A stretch of DNA of 64,000 nucleotides from Streptantibioticus_A sp037034305 (GCA_037034305.1 JBAGJY010000031.1:11903-75902); one strand, 5' to 3'; shown: positions 6,434 to 16,284, counted from the first letter of the stretch. The notes: generated from the sequence alone by a model not told the origin. Numbers and translations are program-made.

Positions 6434-9433
6434 ATGCTGGAAGGGCGGCGCAGCAGTACGTTCAGCAAGCTGCTGCGGCACGGGTTCACCGACCCCGACG
6501 CGGCCGAGCGGTTGCTAGAAGGCCCCGGGTTGTCGTCGGTGCGCGACGACTCGGTGCTGCTCGACGCGCTGGGCGCGACCGCCGACCCCGATCTGGCGCT
6601 GCGCGGCCTGGTGCGGCTGGCCGAGGCGCAGCAGCCCGCAGAACGGCAGGCGCTGCTGGACACCCTCACCGGGTCCAAACCGCTGCGCGACCGGCTGCTC
6701 GGAGTGCTGGGCGCCTCCGAGGCCCTGGCCGACCATCTGGCCCGGCACCCGCACGACTGGCACGCCCTGGTGACGTACGAGTCCACCGATCTGCACCCGG
6801 GCGTCGAGGAGTTCGAAGCCGGGCTGCGCAACGGTATGGCGGACCTCGCCCCCGCCACGCCGGAGGACGCGCTGCGCGCCGCGTACCGCCGCTGCCTGCT
6901 GGCCGTCGCCGCCCGCGACGTCTGCGGCACCAGCGACCTGGCCGAGACCGCCGCCGAACTCGCCGACCTGGCCACCGCCACCTTGCGGGCCGCCCTCGGC
7001 ATCGCCGAGACCGAGCAGCCCGCCGACGCCGCCGCCTGCCGACTCGCGGTGATCGCCATGGGGAAGGCGGGCGGCCGGGAGCTGAACTACGAGTCCGACG
7101 TCGACGTGATCTTCGTCGCCGAGGCCCCGGACGGCGGCGACGAGAGCAAGGCGCTCCAGGCGGCCACCCGGCTCGCCGCCCGCATGATGCGGATCTGCTC
7201 GGCGACCACCGCCGAGGGCACCATCTGGGAGGTCGACGCCAACCTGCGGCCCGAGGGCAAGAACGGCCCGCTGGTGCGCACCCTCAGCAGCCATCTCGCC
7301 TACTACCGGCGGTGGGCCAAGACCTGGGAGTTCCAGGCCCTTCTCAAGGCCCGCCCGGTCGCGGGCGACCAGGCCCTGGGCCAGGCGTACGTCGACGCGC
7401 TGGCGCCGATGGTCTGGCAGGCCGCCGAGCGCGAGCACTTCGTCACCGACGTACAGCAGATGCGCCGCCGCGTGGTGGACAACATCCCCGCCGCGCACCT
7501 GGACCGTGAACTCAAACTCGGTCCCGGCGGCCTGCGCGACGTCGAGTTCGCCGTACAGCTGCTGCAGTTGGTGCACGGCCGTACCGACCCCGCGCTGCGC
7601 AGCGGCACCACGCTGACCGCGCTGAGCCAGCTCGCCGAGGGCGGATACGTGGGCCGCGCGGACGCCGCCGCACTGGACGCCGCGTACCGGTTCCTGCGCT
7701 CCATGGAGCACCGCATACAGCTCCACAAGCTGCGCCGCACCCATCTGGTGCCGGAGGACGAGGCCGATCTGCGCAGGCTCGGCAGATCGCTGGGCTTCCG
7801 CTCCGAACCGGTGGCCGAACTGCGGCGGGAGTGGCGGCGGCACTCCGTCGAGGTGCGGCGGCTGCACGAGAAGCTGTTCTACCGTCCGCTGCTGGACGCC
7901 TTCGCGCAGCTCGAACCCGGTGCGGCCCGGCTCAGTCCGGACGCCGCCCGGCAGCGGCTGGAGGCGCTCGGCTACGCGGACCCGGTCTCCGCGCTGCGCC
8001 ACCTGGAGGCGCTGGCCTCCGGCGTCAGCCGCAAGGCGGCGATCCAGCGCACCCTGCTGCCGGTGCTGCTCGGCTGGTTCGCCGACTCCGCCGACCCGGA
8101 CGCCGGGCTGCTCAACTTCCGCAAGGTCTCCGACGCCCTCGGCCGCACCCCGTGGTACCTGCGGCTGCTGCGCGACGAGGGCGCCGCCGCGGAGAACCTG
8201 GCCCGGGTGCTGTCCGCCGGTCGGCTCGCCCCCGACCTGCTGCTGCGCGCCCCCGAGGCGGTCGCCCTGCTCGGCGATCCCGAGGGGCTGCGGCCCCGCG
8301 CCCTGCCCGCTCTGGAGCAGGAGGTGCTGGCCGCCGCCAAGCGCGCCGACACCGCGGAGAGCGCGGTCACCGTGGTGCGCGGAGTACGCCGCCGCGAGCT
8401 GTTCCGCACCGCCGCCGCCGACCTGACCGGCGGCTTTGGTCCGGAGGACGACCCGGGCGGCGCCGTGGACGCCGTCGGCACCGCCATCTCCGACCTGACC
8501 ACCGCCACCCTCACCGGCGCCCTGCGGGCCGCCGTGGACGCCGTCGGCGCGGGCGAGCCGCTGCCGACCCGGATCGCGGTGATCGGCATGGGCCGCTTCG
8601 GCGGGCGCGAGCTGGGCTACGGATCCGACGCGGACGTGCTGTTCGTGCACGATCCGCAGCCGGGCGCCGAGGAGCACGAGGCCGCCAAGGCCGCACTGAA
8701 GGTCGCCAACGAACTGCGCAGGCTACTGCAGATCCCCACCACCGACCCGCCGCTGGTGGTGGACGCCGATCTGCGGCCGGAGGGCAAGAGCGGCCCGCTG
8801 GTGCGCTCGCTGGCCTCGTACGCCGCGTACTACCGGCGCTGGGCGCTGGTGTGGGAGAGCCAGGCGCTGCTGCGCGCGACACCGGCGGCCGGGGACGAGG
8901 AGTTGGGCGCCCGGTTCGTAGAGCTGATCGATCCGCTGCGCTACCCGGCCGAGGGGCTGGGGGAGGAGGCGGTACGCGAGATCCGGCGACTGAAGGCCCG
9001 TATGGAGGCCGAGCGGCTGCCGCGCGGCGCCGACCCCACCACGCACACCAAGCTTGGCCGCGGCGGGCTGTCCGACGTGGAGTGGACCGTCCAGCTGCTC
9101 CAGCTGCGGCACGGCTGGGCCGAGCCGGGTCTGCGCACCACCCGCACCCGCGAGGCGCTGTCCGCCGCGTGCGCGGCCGGTCTGGTCGACACCGAGGACG
9201 CCGCCGTGCTGGACGAGGCGTGGGTGCTGGCCACCCGGGTGCGCAACGCGGTCATGCTGGTCCGTGGCCGCCCCGGCGACACCTTCCCCAACGACGGCCG
9301 GGAGCTGGCCGCCGTCGGCCGCTACCTCGGCTACGGCCCCGGTCAGGTGGGAACCATGCTGGACGACTACCGCCGGATCACCCGGCGGGCCCGGGCGGTG
9401 GTGGAGCGGCTGTTCTACGAGTACGAGGGGTAA
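6434..9433 (+). CDS. glnE: bifunctional glutamine synthetase adenylyltransferase/deadenylase
   Basis: 999 residues from the ATG at 6434 (GAAGGAG just upstream), the usual full length. It has two nucleotidyltransferase halves: an N-terminal deadenylating half with GGRELNYESDVDVIFV and EVDANLRPEGKNGPLVR, and a C-terminal adenylylating half with GGRELGYGSDADVLFV and VDADLRPEGKSGPLVR. Each half is followed by the helical GlnD_UR_UTase-like domain (KLGPGGLRDVEF and KLGRGGLSDVEW). The enzyme adds AMP to, or removes it from, the conserved Tyr of GSI. The matching Tyr397 is intact in glnA at 17337-18746. A short 29-bp gap separates it from the convergent PAP2 gene. Confidence 0.96.
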   Translation: MLEGRRSSTFSKLLRHGFTDPDAAERLLEGPGLSSVRDDSVLLDALGATADPDLALRGLVRLAEAQQPAERQALLDTLTGSKPLRDRLLGVLGASEALADHLARHPHDWHALVTYESTDLHPGVEEFEAGLRNGMADLAPATPEDALRAAYRRCLLAVAARDVCGTSDLAETAAELADLATATLRAALGIAETEQPADAAACRLAVIAMGKAGGRELNYESDVDVIFVAEAPDGGDESKALQAATRLAARMMRICSATTAEGTIWEVDANLRPEGKNGPLVRTLSSHLAYYRRWAKTWEFQALLKARPVAGDQALGQAYVDALAPMVWQAAEREHFVTDVQQMRRRVVDNIPAAHLDRELKLGPGGLRDVEFAVQLLQLVHGRTDPALRSGTTLTALSQLAEGGYVGRADAAALDAAYRFLRSMEHRIQLHKLRRTHLVPEDEADLRRLGRSLGFRSEPVAELRREWRRHSVEVRRLHEKLFYRPLLDAFAQLEPGAARLSPDAARQRLEALGYADPVSALRHLEALASGVSRKAAIQRTLLPVLLGWFADSADPDAGLLNFRKVSDALGRTPWYLRLLRDEGAAAENLARVLSAGRLAPDLLLRAPEAVALLGDPEGLRPRALPALEQEVLAAAKRADTAESAVTVVRGVRRRELFRTAAADLTGGFGPEDDPGGAVDAVGTAISDLTTATLTGALRAAVDAVGAGEPLPTRIAVIGMGRFGGRELGYGSDADVLFVHDPQPGAEEHEAAKAALKVANELRRLLQIPTTDPPLVVDADLRPEGKSGPLVRSLASYAAYYRRWALVWESQALLRATPAAGDEELGARFVELIDPLRYPAEGLGEEAVREIRRLKARMEAERLPRGADPTTHTKLGRGGLSDVEWTVQLLQLRHGWAEPGLRTTRTREALSAACAAGLVDTEDAAVLDEAWVLATRVRNAVMLVRGRPGDTFPNDGRELAAVGRYLGYGPGQVGTMLDDYRRITRRARAVVERLFYEYEG

Positions 9434-9462
9434 GCGGGCTCGGGGGGATGCTGCTTACCCGG

Positions 9463-10380
9463 TCAGCCGACGGCCTTCACCGGCGCCGCCACGTACCGCG
9501 GCAGCCGGTAGGTCAGCCGTCCGTACACCGCGAAGGAGACGCTGAACCCTATGCCGAGGCAGACCGCTCCGCCCAGCGCGTCCAGCCAGAAGTGGTTGGC
9601 GGTGGAGATGATGACCACCAGTGTGGCCACCGGGTAGACCACCCCCAGCACCCGAACCCACAGCGGACGGGCCAGCGTCGCGATGGTGATGCCGCACCAC
9701 AGCGACCAGCCGATGTGCATCGAGGGCATCGCCGCGAACTGGTTGGACACATGCGCCAGATCACCCGACGCCATCGAACCCCAGGTGTGGTGCACCGCGA
9801 CGGTGTCGACGAAGCCGGGGCCGCCGTGCATCAGCCGTGGCGGCGCCAACGGGAAGAAGTAGAAGCCCACCAGCGCGATCCCGGTGGTCGCGAAGATGGT
9901 GAGCCGGGCCGACGCGTAGCGCCCGGGATGCCTGCGGAACAGCCAGACGAGCACCCCGATCGTCATGATGAAGTGCAGCGTCGCGTAGTAGTAGTTCATC
10001 CCCACGATCAGCCACGTCACCGAGTTGATGGCGTGGTTGACGTGCTCCTCCACGGCGATGCCGAGGCTCTGCTCCAAGTGCCAGATCTGGAGCGCGTGGT
10101 GCATCGCGGACTTCTCCTGCTCAGGCACCGCGTTGCGTACCAGCGAGTAGACCCAGTAGCTGACGCCGATCAGCGCGATCTCGAACCACAGGCGCGGTCT
10201 ACGGGGTTTGCGGATCCTGGAGATCAGCGTGTGCCGCACCTCCGTGCGGCGGTCCTCCCGCGCTGTTCCATCGACGTCGATGGAACCGGTGGAGCGCGGC
10301 GGGACGGCCGTACGGCCTTCCAGGATCTTCGCTGTCGGTTCCCCCATAGGCGGACAGTCTGCCAGATGCTCTGGAGTCAC
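9463..10380 (-). CDS. PAP2 superfamily membrane phosphatase/transferase
   Basis: 305 residues from GTG at 10380 (AGGGGAT upstream); ATG at 10347 is an alternative start giving 294. About six transmembrane segments lie between residues 55 and 290. PAP2-type motifs are AMPSMHIGWS (central His) and STANHFWLDALGG (second His and Asp), the form seen in InsPCer-synthase/AUR1-like PAP2 proteins. Likely acts on lipid phosphates at the outer face of the membrane. Substrate unknown. Ends tail-to-tail with glnE. Confidence 0.85.
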   Translation of the reverse strand: MTPEHLADCPPMGEPTAKILEGRTAVPPRSTGSIDVDGTAREDRRTEVRHTLISRIRKPRRPRLWFEIALIGVSYWVYSLVRNAVPEQEKSAMHHALQIWHLEQSLGIAVEEHVNHAINSVTWLIVGMNYYYATLHFIMTIGVLVWLFRRHPGRYASARLTIFATTGIALVGFYFFPLAPPRLMHGGPGFVDTVAVHHTWGSMASGDLAHVSNQFAAMPSMHIGWSLWCGITIATLARPLWVRVLGVVYPVATLVVIISTANHFWLDALGGAVCLGIGFSVSFAVYGRLTYRLPRYVAAPVKAVG

Positions 10381-10568
10381 AGATCATCCCCTGGTCGGGT
10401 CTTCGACATCCCGAGTACGCCTCAGGTCCGACTGGGAGTAGGGTTCGGCCCGCAGGGGCAGGTGCCGACAAATCGGAAACCGGGGACGGCCAGGGGAATC
10501 CACGGGGCCCGTTTGATCATGATCCCATACCCCCGAACGGGTGAAAAAGCCCGTGCGCTGGGCGTGGC

Positions 10569-11610
10569 TCACACACCCCACCACGCCGCCGTGTCACCCG
10601 GCAGCGACACCCGTCCGCCCTCAGCCGCCGGGACGTCCGCGCCGGCCAGCAGCATCCGTACCGGCACCGGCACCGGACGCCCGGTCAGGTTGACGGTGCA
10701 CACCATGCCGTCCCGACGGAACGCCAGCACCCTTCGGGGGCGTCCAGCCAGCTCGCCCCGTCCCCGGCGCCCAGCGCCGGATGCCCGGAGCTGGGCGCCA
10801 GCGCCGCACGGTAGAACTCCAGCGTCGAGCCGGGGTCGCCGCTTTGTGCCTCGACGCTCAGCTTCGCCCAGGACTCAGGCTGCCGCAGCCAACTGGGGCC
10901 GTCCGGCAGCGGGCCGAAGCCGTACGGCGGCGCGCTGCCCGACCACGGGATCGGCACCCGGCAGCCGTCCCGGGTGCCCTCCTGGCCACCGCCGCGGAAA
11001 AAGGCCGGATCCCGCCGTACCTCGTCCGGCAGCTCGGTCACCTTCGGTAGCCCCAACTCCTCGCCCTGGTAGAGGTACGCGGAGCCAGGCAGCGCCAGCA
11101 TCAGCAGCGTCGCCGCCCGTGCCCGGCGCAGCCCACCCGCCGGATCACCCATCGCCAGCCGCGTGGTGTGCCGTACCACGTCGTGGTGGGGCAGCACCCA
11201 CGTCGCGGGCGCGCCCACCACGCTCTTCGCGGCGAGCGACTCGTCGACCACCCGGCGCAGTTCGCCCGCGTCCCAAGTGGTGGTCAGACAGGCGAAGTTG
11301 AACGCCTGGTGCAGCTCGTCCGGGCGCGGGTACAGCGCACCCCGCCACACCGTCGGTGCCCACCACTCGGCCACCGCGATCCGCTCACCCGGGTAACCGT
11401 CCAGGATCCGGCGCCAGTCACGGTAGCGGGCAGATCGCCCGTGCCGTCGCCGTCCGAGTCGGCGAAACTACGCGGGTACACCTGGTAGATGACCGCGCCA
11501 CGCCACCATTCGGAACGCTCCGCGCGGTCCGGACGGCGGGGCGAGGGGCATCCGTCGCCGCGGCGGGCAGCGGTTCCGTTGAACGGGTGGGCCAGATGCT
11601 GGCTGGTCAT
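10569..11610 (-). pseudogene. GH13 alpha-glucosidase pseudogene (internal deletion plus frameshift)
   Basis: The N-terminus is typical (WWRGAVIYQVYPRSFADSDG, then DGTGDLPA near 11425). It jumps out of frame straight into YRDWRRILDGYPGERIAVAE, a segment that normally lies over 200 residues later, so the barrel region with the catalytic Asp is gone. The remainder runs from AEWWAPTVWRG to GASWLDAPEG. A one-base loss near 10728 breaks the frame, and the next frame carries the normal end (VLAFRRDGMVCTVNLTGRPV to TAAWWGV, stop at 10569-10571). In S. coelicolor I recall aglA with malEFG and malR near glnE; no mal transport genes remain here. Confidence 0.85.
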
Positions 11611-11637
11611 GGATCGGCTGGGCCTCCGCGGCCAGGG

Positions 11638-13587
11638 CTACGTCAGTGCGGGCAGGGTGCTGCCGTCCGGCAGCCTGCCGCTCAACTCCGGGTGGCTGGT
11701 GGGCCTGGCGGGCACCGCCAGGGTATGGCCGTCCGACGCGCCGCCCAGACCACCGGCGGTGATCGAGCCGACCTCCGGGCTGCCAGCCGCCACCAGGTAC
11801 CAGTGGCCGGTGGGGGACTTCCACAGCACACCCGAGAGCACACCCGGCGCCATCGGTCCGCAGGCCGCGGTGGACCGCGCGTGCGCGACCACCGTGGCCG
11901 GGGTGGCCGGGGCGGTGGCGGGCGGCACGAACTGCACCGACACGTGGTCGGCGCCGGACCAGGAGTCGGCCCTGGTGCACAGCCAGGCCGCGCTACCGGC
12001 GTCGTCCGGCAACCGCTGGTCGGCGAACTGCCAGTTCCCGACGGTACGCACGCCCTGGCCGCGGTCCGCGGCGAGCCGGCAGGCGGCGTGCGCCCAGTCG
12101 CCCATCGCCTGCGCGTCGCTGACCTCGCCCTGCCTGGCGCCGGGCCCGGTGGCATGGGTCAGATGGGCGGGGAGCAGCTCCGCCAGGTCGGTCAGCAGGA
12201 ACGGCTGCTGGTCGGCGGCGGCCGCGTCGGGGGTGAACTGCATCGCGGTCCACGAGGAGTTGGCGGTGCCGCAGGTGCCGTTGCCCGCGGGCACCGGCAC
12301 CGGGTCGGTGACGCCGTCCGCCGAGCGCCTCAGCGGCCGCGGCGCCGCGTCCGGCCTGAGCAGGTTCCGCAGTTGCGTGCGGTCGATCCACGGGGCGGTC
12401 AGGTAACGGGCGTTGCCGTCCGCGGACCTGGCCACCACGACCGCCGACGCGGTGGCGCCGGACGCCCCGTCGACCCGTGCGAAGTCCAGCACCGGCGCAC
12501 CGCCGCCGTCCGCGGGCTCGGCGTACCGCACCACCCGCAGCCCGTCGTAGAGCAGCACCACGCCCGCGCCGTCCACGTCCCCCGCGAACAGCAGCTGCGG
12601 CGCGGTGACCGGCGGGGTCTGGGCGGTGCCCGGGGTGGCCGACACCCGCACCGCGGGGCCCGGCCGCGCCCACACCTCAAGCGCGCGCTGGAGCAGCCCC
12701 CGGTCGTCGGTACGGTCGCCGCGCGCGGGCCAGGACGCGAAGTCCAGCCGGGAGGTGCGCGTCCAGGCACCGGTGTCCGCGCGTACCACCGAGGCCGGGT
12801 TCAACTCCCGGTTGAGCGCCGCCTGTTGGCGGCCCAGCGGTCCGGCCGCCCCGTAACCGCTGCCGCCGTCTCCCGGCACTCCGAGCAGCGCGGCGGCCAC
12901 CGTGGCCGCGGCGGCGACCGCCGCGCCGACCCGGGCGTGCTGCCGCCTGCGCATCAGATCGGTCGGCCGGGCGTGCACCACACACGGGTCGAACTCGCTG
13001 TCGGCCAGCGTACGGAAGGCCACCGTCCGGGCGGCGGTGGACGCGTCGTGCACCGCCTTGCGCGGCCCGGACACCCCGGCCGTGGTCAGCAGCTCGGCGG
13101 TGCGCTCCTCGTCCAGGCCCTCGATGGCGCGCAGCGCGTACGCGGCCCGGGCCGGGGCGTCCAGCTCGGACAGGGCACGGTCCAGGTCGAGGTCGTCCAG
13201 GTCACCGGTGCGCGGGAACAGGCGCAGCCCGATCACCTGCGGCGGCACCGGCGCGGCCACCAGGGCGGTGCGCGCCCGACGCCGCCAGCCAGCCCGCCGT
13301 TTGCCGTAGGCCAGCGCGCCGCGCAGCAACTCGCCGCGCACCAGGGCGTACGCCGGATCCTCGCCCTCGGCGAGACCGGTCACCGGACGCCGGGTGCGCG
13401 GCAGCGCCCGCTGCGCCAGCCGGTGCGCGAGCAGCACCCGTCGGTGCCGACCGAGAGCGGCGGGCAGTGTGACGTACGCGATGCGCACCAGCCGCGGATA
13501 GTGCTCGACCAGTGCCGCCTCGGCGTCGTCCACCTCGACCGGCTCGGTTTCTACGGCGTCGGCCGCGGTTGCCTGCTGCGTGTCCAC
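11638..13587 (-). CDS. sigma-factor-like membrane protein with large extracytoplasmic domain
   Basis: 649 residues from GTG 13587. Residues 22-65 (EHYPRLVRIAYVTLPAAL) resemble a degenerate sigma-70 region 2. Residues 128-175 (RALSELDAPARAAYALRAIE, then GLDEERTAELLTTAGVSG) resemble region 4. A single hydrophobic segment (residues 219-238) follows and about 400 residues should lie outside the membrane, with several Cys in pairs (GNGTCGTANSS, ACRLAADRG, WLCTRAD). An ECF-sigma-like N-terminus tethered to a membrane sensor is an unusual architecture. It may be a regulator that has lost core-polymerase binding. No enzymatic motif is recognised. It ends 28 bases from the GH13 pseudogene. Confidence 0.6.
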   Translation of the reverse strand: MDTQQATAADAVETEPVEVDDAEAALVEHYPRLVRIAYVTLPAALGRHRRVLLAHRLAQRALPRTRRPVTGLAEGEDPAYALVRGELLRGALAYGKRRAGWRRRARTALVAAPVPPQVIGLRLFPRTGDLDDLDLDRALSELDAPARAAYALRAIEGLDEERTAELLTTAGVSGPRKAVHDASTAARTVAFRTLADSEFDPCVVHARPTDLMRRRQHARVGAAVAAAATVAAALLGVPGDGGSGYGAAGPLGRQQAALNRELNPASVVRADTGAWTRTSRLDFASWPARGDRTDDRGLLQRALEVWARPGPAVRVSATPGTAQTPPVTAPQLLFAGDVDGAGVVLLYDGLRVVRYAEPADGGGAPVLDFARVDGASGATASAVVVARSADGNARYLTAPWIDRTQLRNLLRPDAAPRPLRRSADGVTDPVPVPAGNGTCGTANSSWTAMQFTPDAAAADQQPFLLTDLAELLPAHLTHATGPGARQGEVSDAQAMGDWAHAACRLAADRGQGVRTVGNWQFADQRLPDDAGSAAWLCTRADSWSGADHVSVQFVPPATAPATPATVVAHARSTAACGPMAPGVLSGVLWKSPTGHWYLVAAGSPEVGSITAGGLGGASDGHTLAVPARPTSHPELSGRLPDGSTLPALT

Positions 13588-13630
13588 GCCCCGTCAAACG
13601 AGCCGTCCAGACGTTGGTCACCGTGATCGT

Positions 13631-14269
13631 TTACCGGGGGATCGCGTTCCGGCCAGTGGCCACTTGGGCGCGGTCGCACCCGGTTCCGGCGGGGGTGGCC
13701 GGACGTCCGGCCGCGAGCCCGATGGCCAGTGCGGCCAGGTGTCCCACGTCGGCGAACCCGGGCGTCCGCCCCAGCAACGGCCGTACGGTGAGGGCCAGCA
13801 GGCCCGCCGTGGCGGCCCGGCGCGGTGCGGGCCGTCGGACGCCCACGGCGTGCTGGGCCAGCACGGCGCCCAGACCGTAGCTGGGTCCCACGTCGATCGC
13901 CCGGGCGGTGCCCGGCGCCGCGCCCACAGCCCACAGGCCGCCGTACACCAGCAGGCTGGCGCCGACGTGCCCCAGCGCGAACACCCCCGCCGTGCGGCGC
14001 GCGCCCCAGCGGGTCTCCGCCCGGCCCAGGGCCGCCATCAGCAGCGCGGTGTACCCCGGGCTCAGCGCCCGCTCGGCCAGGAAGGCGCTGCTGACCAGGG
14101 TGTGCCAGCGACCGGCGCGGAGGTTCTCGACGTTGGTGGAGTGGGCGCGCAGCAGCCGCTCGCGCCGTGCGGGGGCCAGTCGGCCCACCCCGTACGTACC
14201 GAGCCCCAGCGCGCCCACGTACGCCGCCGTGGCCCAGGGAAACCTCACGGGTCCATCATCGGTGATCAT
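13631..14269 (-). CDS. rhomboid-like integral membrane protein
   Basis: 212 residues with about six hydrophobic segments. GPSYGLGAV (near residue 129) is at the place of the rhomboid GxSG serine motif, and VGHLAALAIGLAAG (near residue 177) at the place of the His-containing last helix, so an active Ser-His dyad is possible. The N-terminal NVENLRAGRWHTLVSSAFL is also rhomboid-like. Substrate unknown. It is divergent from murJ with a 76-bp shared upstream region. The SD is weak at the ATG 14269 start. Confidence 0.65.
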   Translation of the reverse strand: MITDDGPVRFPWATAAYVGALGLGTYGVGRLAPARRERLLRAHSTNVENLRAGRWHTLVSSAFLAERALSPGYTALLMAALGRAETRWGARRTAGVFALGHVGASLLVYGGLWAVGAAPGTARAIDVGPSYGLGAVLAQHAVGVRRPAPRRAATAGLLALTVRPLLGRTPGFADVGHLAALAIGLAAGRPATPAGTGCDRAQVATGRNAIPR

Positions 14270-14345
14270 TACGGAACCGTTTCACCGCTGATCGCACTCT
14301 CCAACTGTCGGGAACGCACGCCGAGTCACCGCCGGAGGAAGCCGA

Positions 14346-15950
14346 ATGACCGTGGAGCCCCGCGCGACGCGCCGACCGCGGCCGAGCACCGCCACGATGA
14401 TGATGCTGGGCACGCTGGTGTCCCGGGCCACCGGTCTGATCCGCATCACGTTGCAGGGCGCGGCCCTGGGCACCGGGCTGCTGGCGAGCACGTACTGCGC
14501 CGCCAACTCGGTGCCGACCAGCATCTACTTCCTGCTGGTCGGCGGCGCCCTGAACTCCGTGCTGGTGCCGCAGCTGGTGCGGGCGCGCACCGAACACCCC
14601 GACGGCGGGCGGGCGTTCGAGCAGCGGATGGTCACCCTGGTGCTGTGTGTGCTGTCCGTCGGCACCGCGCTCGCCGTGTGGGCGGCTCCCCAGATCGTCA
14701 CCGTCTACATCCGGGACACCCCGCAGCACCACGACGCCTTCCAACTCACCGTGGTCTTCGCTCGGTTCCTGCTGCCGCAGATCTTCTTCTACGGGCTGTT
14801 CTTCATGCTCGGCCAAGTCCTGGGCGCCCGCGGCAGGTTCGGGGCGATGACCTGGACCCCGGTGCTGAACAACGTCGTCCTGATCACGATGTTCGCCCTC
14901 TACCTGAGCATGGTGACGGCCTCGGGCATCAGCGACGTCACCCCGGCCGACGTGCGGCTGCTCGGCATCGGCTCCACCATCGGCATCGCTTTGCAGGCGA
15001 TGGCCCTCATCCCGTACGTCCGCGAGAGCGGGTTCCGGTTCCGGCCGCGCTTCGACTGGCGGGGGACCGGGCTGCGCAAGAGCGTGGCGGCGGCCCGCTG
15101 GACGCTGCTGTTCCTGCTCGCCAACCAGGCCGCGATGACCGTGGTCAGCAACTACGCCCTCGCCGCCGACACCCGGCTGCCGGACGCGGGCGTGGGCAAC
15201 ACCGCCTACGCCTACGCGCAGAACCTGTGGACGATGCCGCAGTCCATCGTCACCGTCTCCGTGGTCACCGCCCTGCTGCCGCACATGAGCCGCGCGGTCG
15301 CCGAACGGCGGCTGGACGACGTACGCCTCGGGCTGTCCCACGCCCTGCGGGTCACCGGGGTGGTCATCGTGCCCGCCGCGTTCTTCTTCGTGGCCTTCGG
15401 CCCGCAGCTCGCCGAACTGGCCTTCGCGCACGGCCACGCCAGCGCCGCCACCACCGCGCCCTGCGGCCATATGCTCCAGGCGTTCGGGCTCGGTCTGATC
15501 CCGTTCTCCGCCCAGTACCTGCTGCTGCGCGGCTTCTACGCCTTCGAGGACACCCGCACCCCCTTCTGGACCGCGGCGCTGATCTCCGGGGTGAACATCG
15601 CCCTGGCCACCGTCTGCCACTGGCTGCTGCCGGTGCGCTGGGCGGTGACCGGGATGGCGGCCGGATACGCCGTCTCGTACGGTGTCGGGCTGCTGGCCAC
15701 CGCCGCGCTGCTGCGCCGCCGCCTGGAGGGACGGCTGGACGGGAAGCGGCTGCTGCGCACCTACGGCAAGCTGGGGGCCGCGGCGCTGGCCGCGGCCGTA
15801 GCGGGATGGGCGGCCGGGCACGCCGCGTCCGCCACCTCCCCGGCGCTCGAACTGGCCGCGGGCGGTGCGGTGATGGCGGCGCTGTTCCTGCTCGTCGCCC
15901 GGGTGCTGCGGGTCGGCGAGTTGAACAGCCTGAAGCGCGCGGTGCGTTGA
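14346..15950 (+). CDS. murJ: MurJ/MviN-type lipid II flippase paralogue
   Basis: 534 residues with 13-14 predicted membrane segments. MATE/MVF-family features include LGTLVSRATGLIRITLQGAA at the start and a conserved central LLFLLANQAAMTVVSNYALA. Moves lipid-linked peptidoglycan precursor across the membrane. Streptomyces typically have more than one MviN-type protein, and this one lacks the long cytoplasmic kinase-like extension seen in some actinobacterial MurJ. So whether it is the essential flippase or a paralogue is open. GGAGGA precedes the ATG at a good distance. Confidence 0.88.
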   Translation: MTVEPRATRRPRPSTATMMMLGTLVSRATGLIRITLQGAALGTGLLASTYCAANSVPTSIYFLLVGGALNSVLVPQLVRARTEHPDGGRAFEQRMVTLVLCVLSVGTALAVWAAPQIVTVYIRDTPQHHDAFQLTVVFARFLLPQIFFYGLFFMLGQVLGARGRFGAMTWTPVLNNVVLITMFALYLSMVTASGISDVTPADVRLLGIGSTIGIALQAMALIPYVRESGFRFRPRFDWRGTGLRKSVAAARWTLLFLLANQAAMTVVSNYALAADTRLPDAGVGNTAYAYAQNLWTMPQSIVTVSVVTALLPHMSRAVAERRLDDVRLGLSHALRVTGVVIVPAAFFFVAFGPQLAELAFAHGHASAATTAPCGHMLQAFGLGLIPFSAQYLLLRGFYAFEDTRTPFWTAALISGVNIALATVCHWLLPVRWAVTGMAAGYAVSYGVGLLATAALLRRRLEGRLDGKRLLRTYGKLGAAALAAAVAGWAAGHAASATSPALELAAGGAVMAALFLLVARVLRVGELNSLKRAVR

Positions 15951-15954
15951 CCCC

Positions 15955-16284
15955 CTACCGGGGGGACGCCGAGCGAAGGCCCCGGGAGACCACGGCGGTT
16001 CGCTGGTAGTGCTGCATCTCCTCGATGTCGCCGATGTACGGGCGGATCTCCGCCAGGAAACCGCGGAAGTACGGACCGCCGCGGAACCCCCGCTCGTGCT
16101 CCTCCACCGAGGCCCACTCGATGCGCAGCACATAGCGTTCCGGTTCCTCCACGCCCTGCATCAGCTCGTAGCCCAGGCACTGCGGGGCGAGATCGAGCTG
16201 TTCGGCAGCCGCCGTGTACGCCTTCTCGAAGGCGATGCGGCGCTCGTGGTCCACGATGCGGTAGCGGATGTACTCAACGATCAT
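15955..16284 (-). CDS. antibiotic biosynthesis monooxygenase (ABM)-fold protein
   Basis: 109 residues from ATG 16284, chosen because GAAGGGG lies 6-12 bases upstream; a longer in-frame extension to 16674 has no SD and no conserved look. The sequence MIVEYIRYRI, then FEKAYTAAAEQLDLAPQC, GYELMQGVEEPERYVLRIEW and a His/Phe-rich end is typical of dimeric ferredoxin-like ABM proteins, which oxidise aromatic polyketides or degrade haem. The specific substrate is not indicated. Ends four bases from murJ, tail to tail. Confidence 0.75.
   Translation of the reverse strand: MIVEYIRYRIVDHERRIAFEKAYTAAAEQLDLAPQCLGYELMQGVEEPERYVLRIEWASVEEHERGFRGGPYFRGFLAEIRPYIGDIEEMQHYQRTAVVSRGLRSASPR

Noticed and set aside
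6515..8677. Minus-strand 720-codon frame across glnE
   Set aside because: Antisense to conserved glnE motifs. Its composition (Gly/Gln/Val-rich) is the usual mirror-frame pattern.
7831..11301. Plus-strand 1156-codon frame through glnE, PAP2 and the GH13 remnant
   Set aside because: Crosses real genes on both strands in a non-coding frame; extremely Arg/Ala-rich with no domains.
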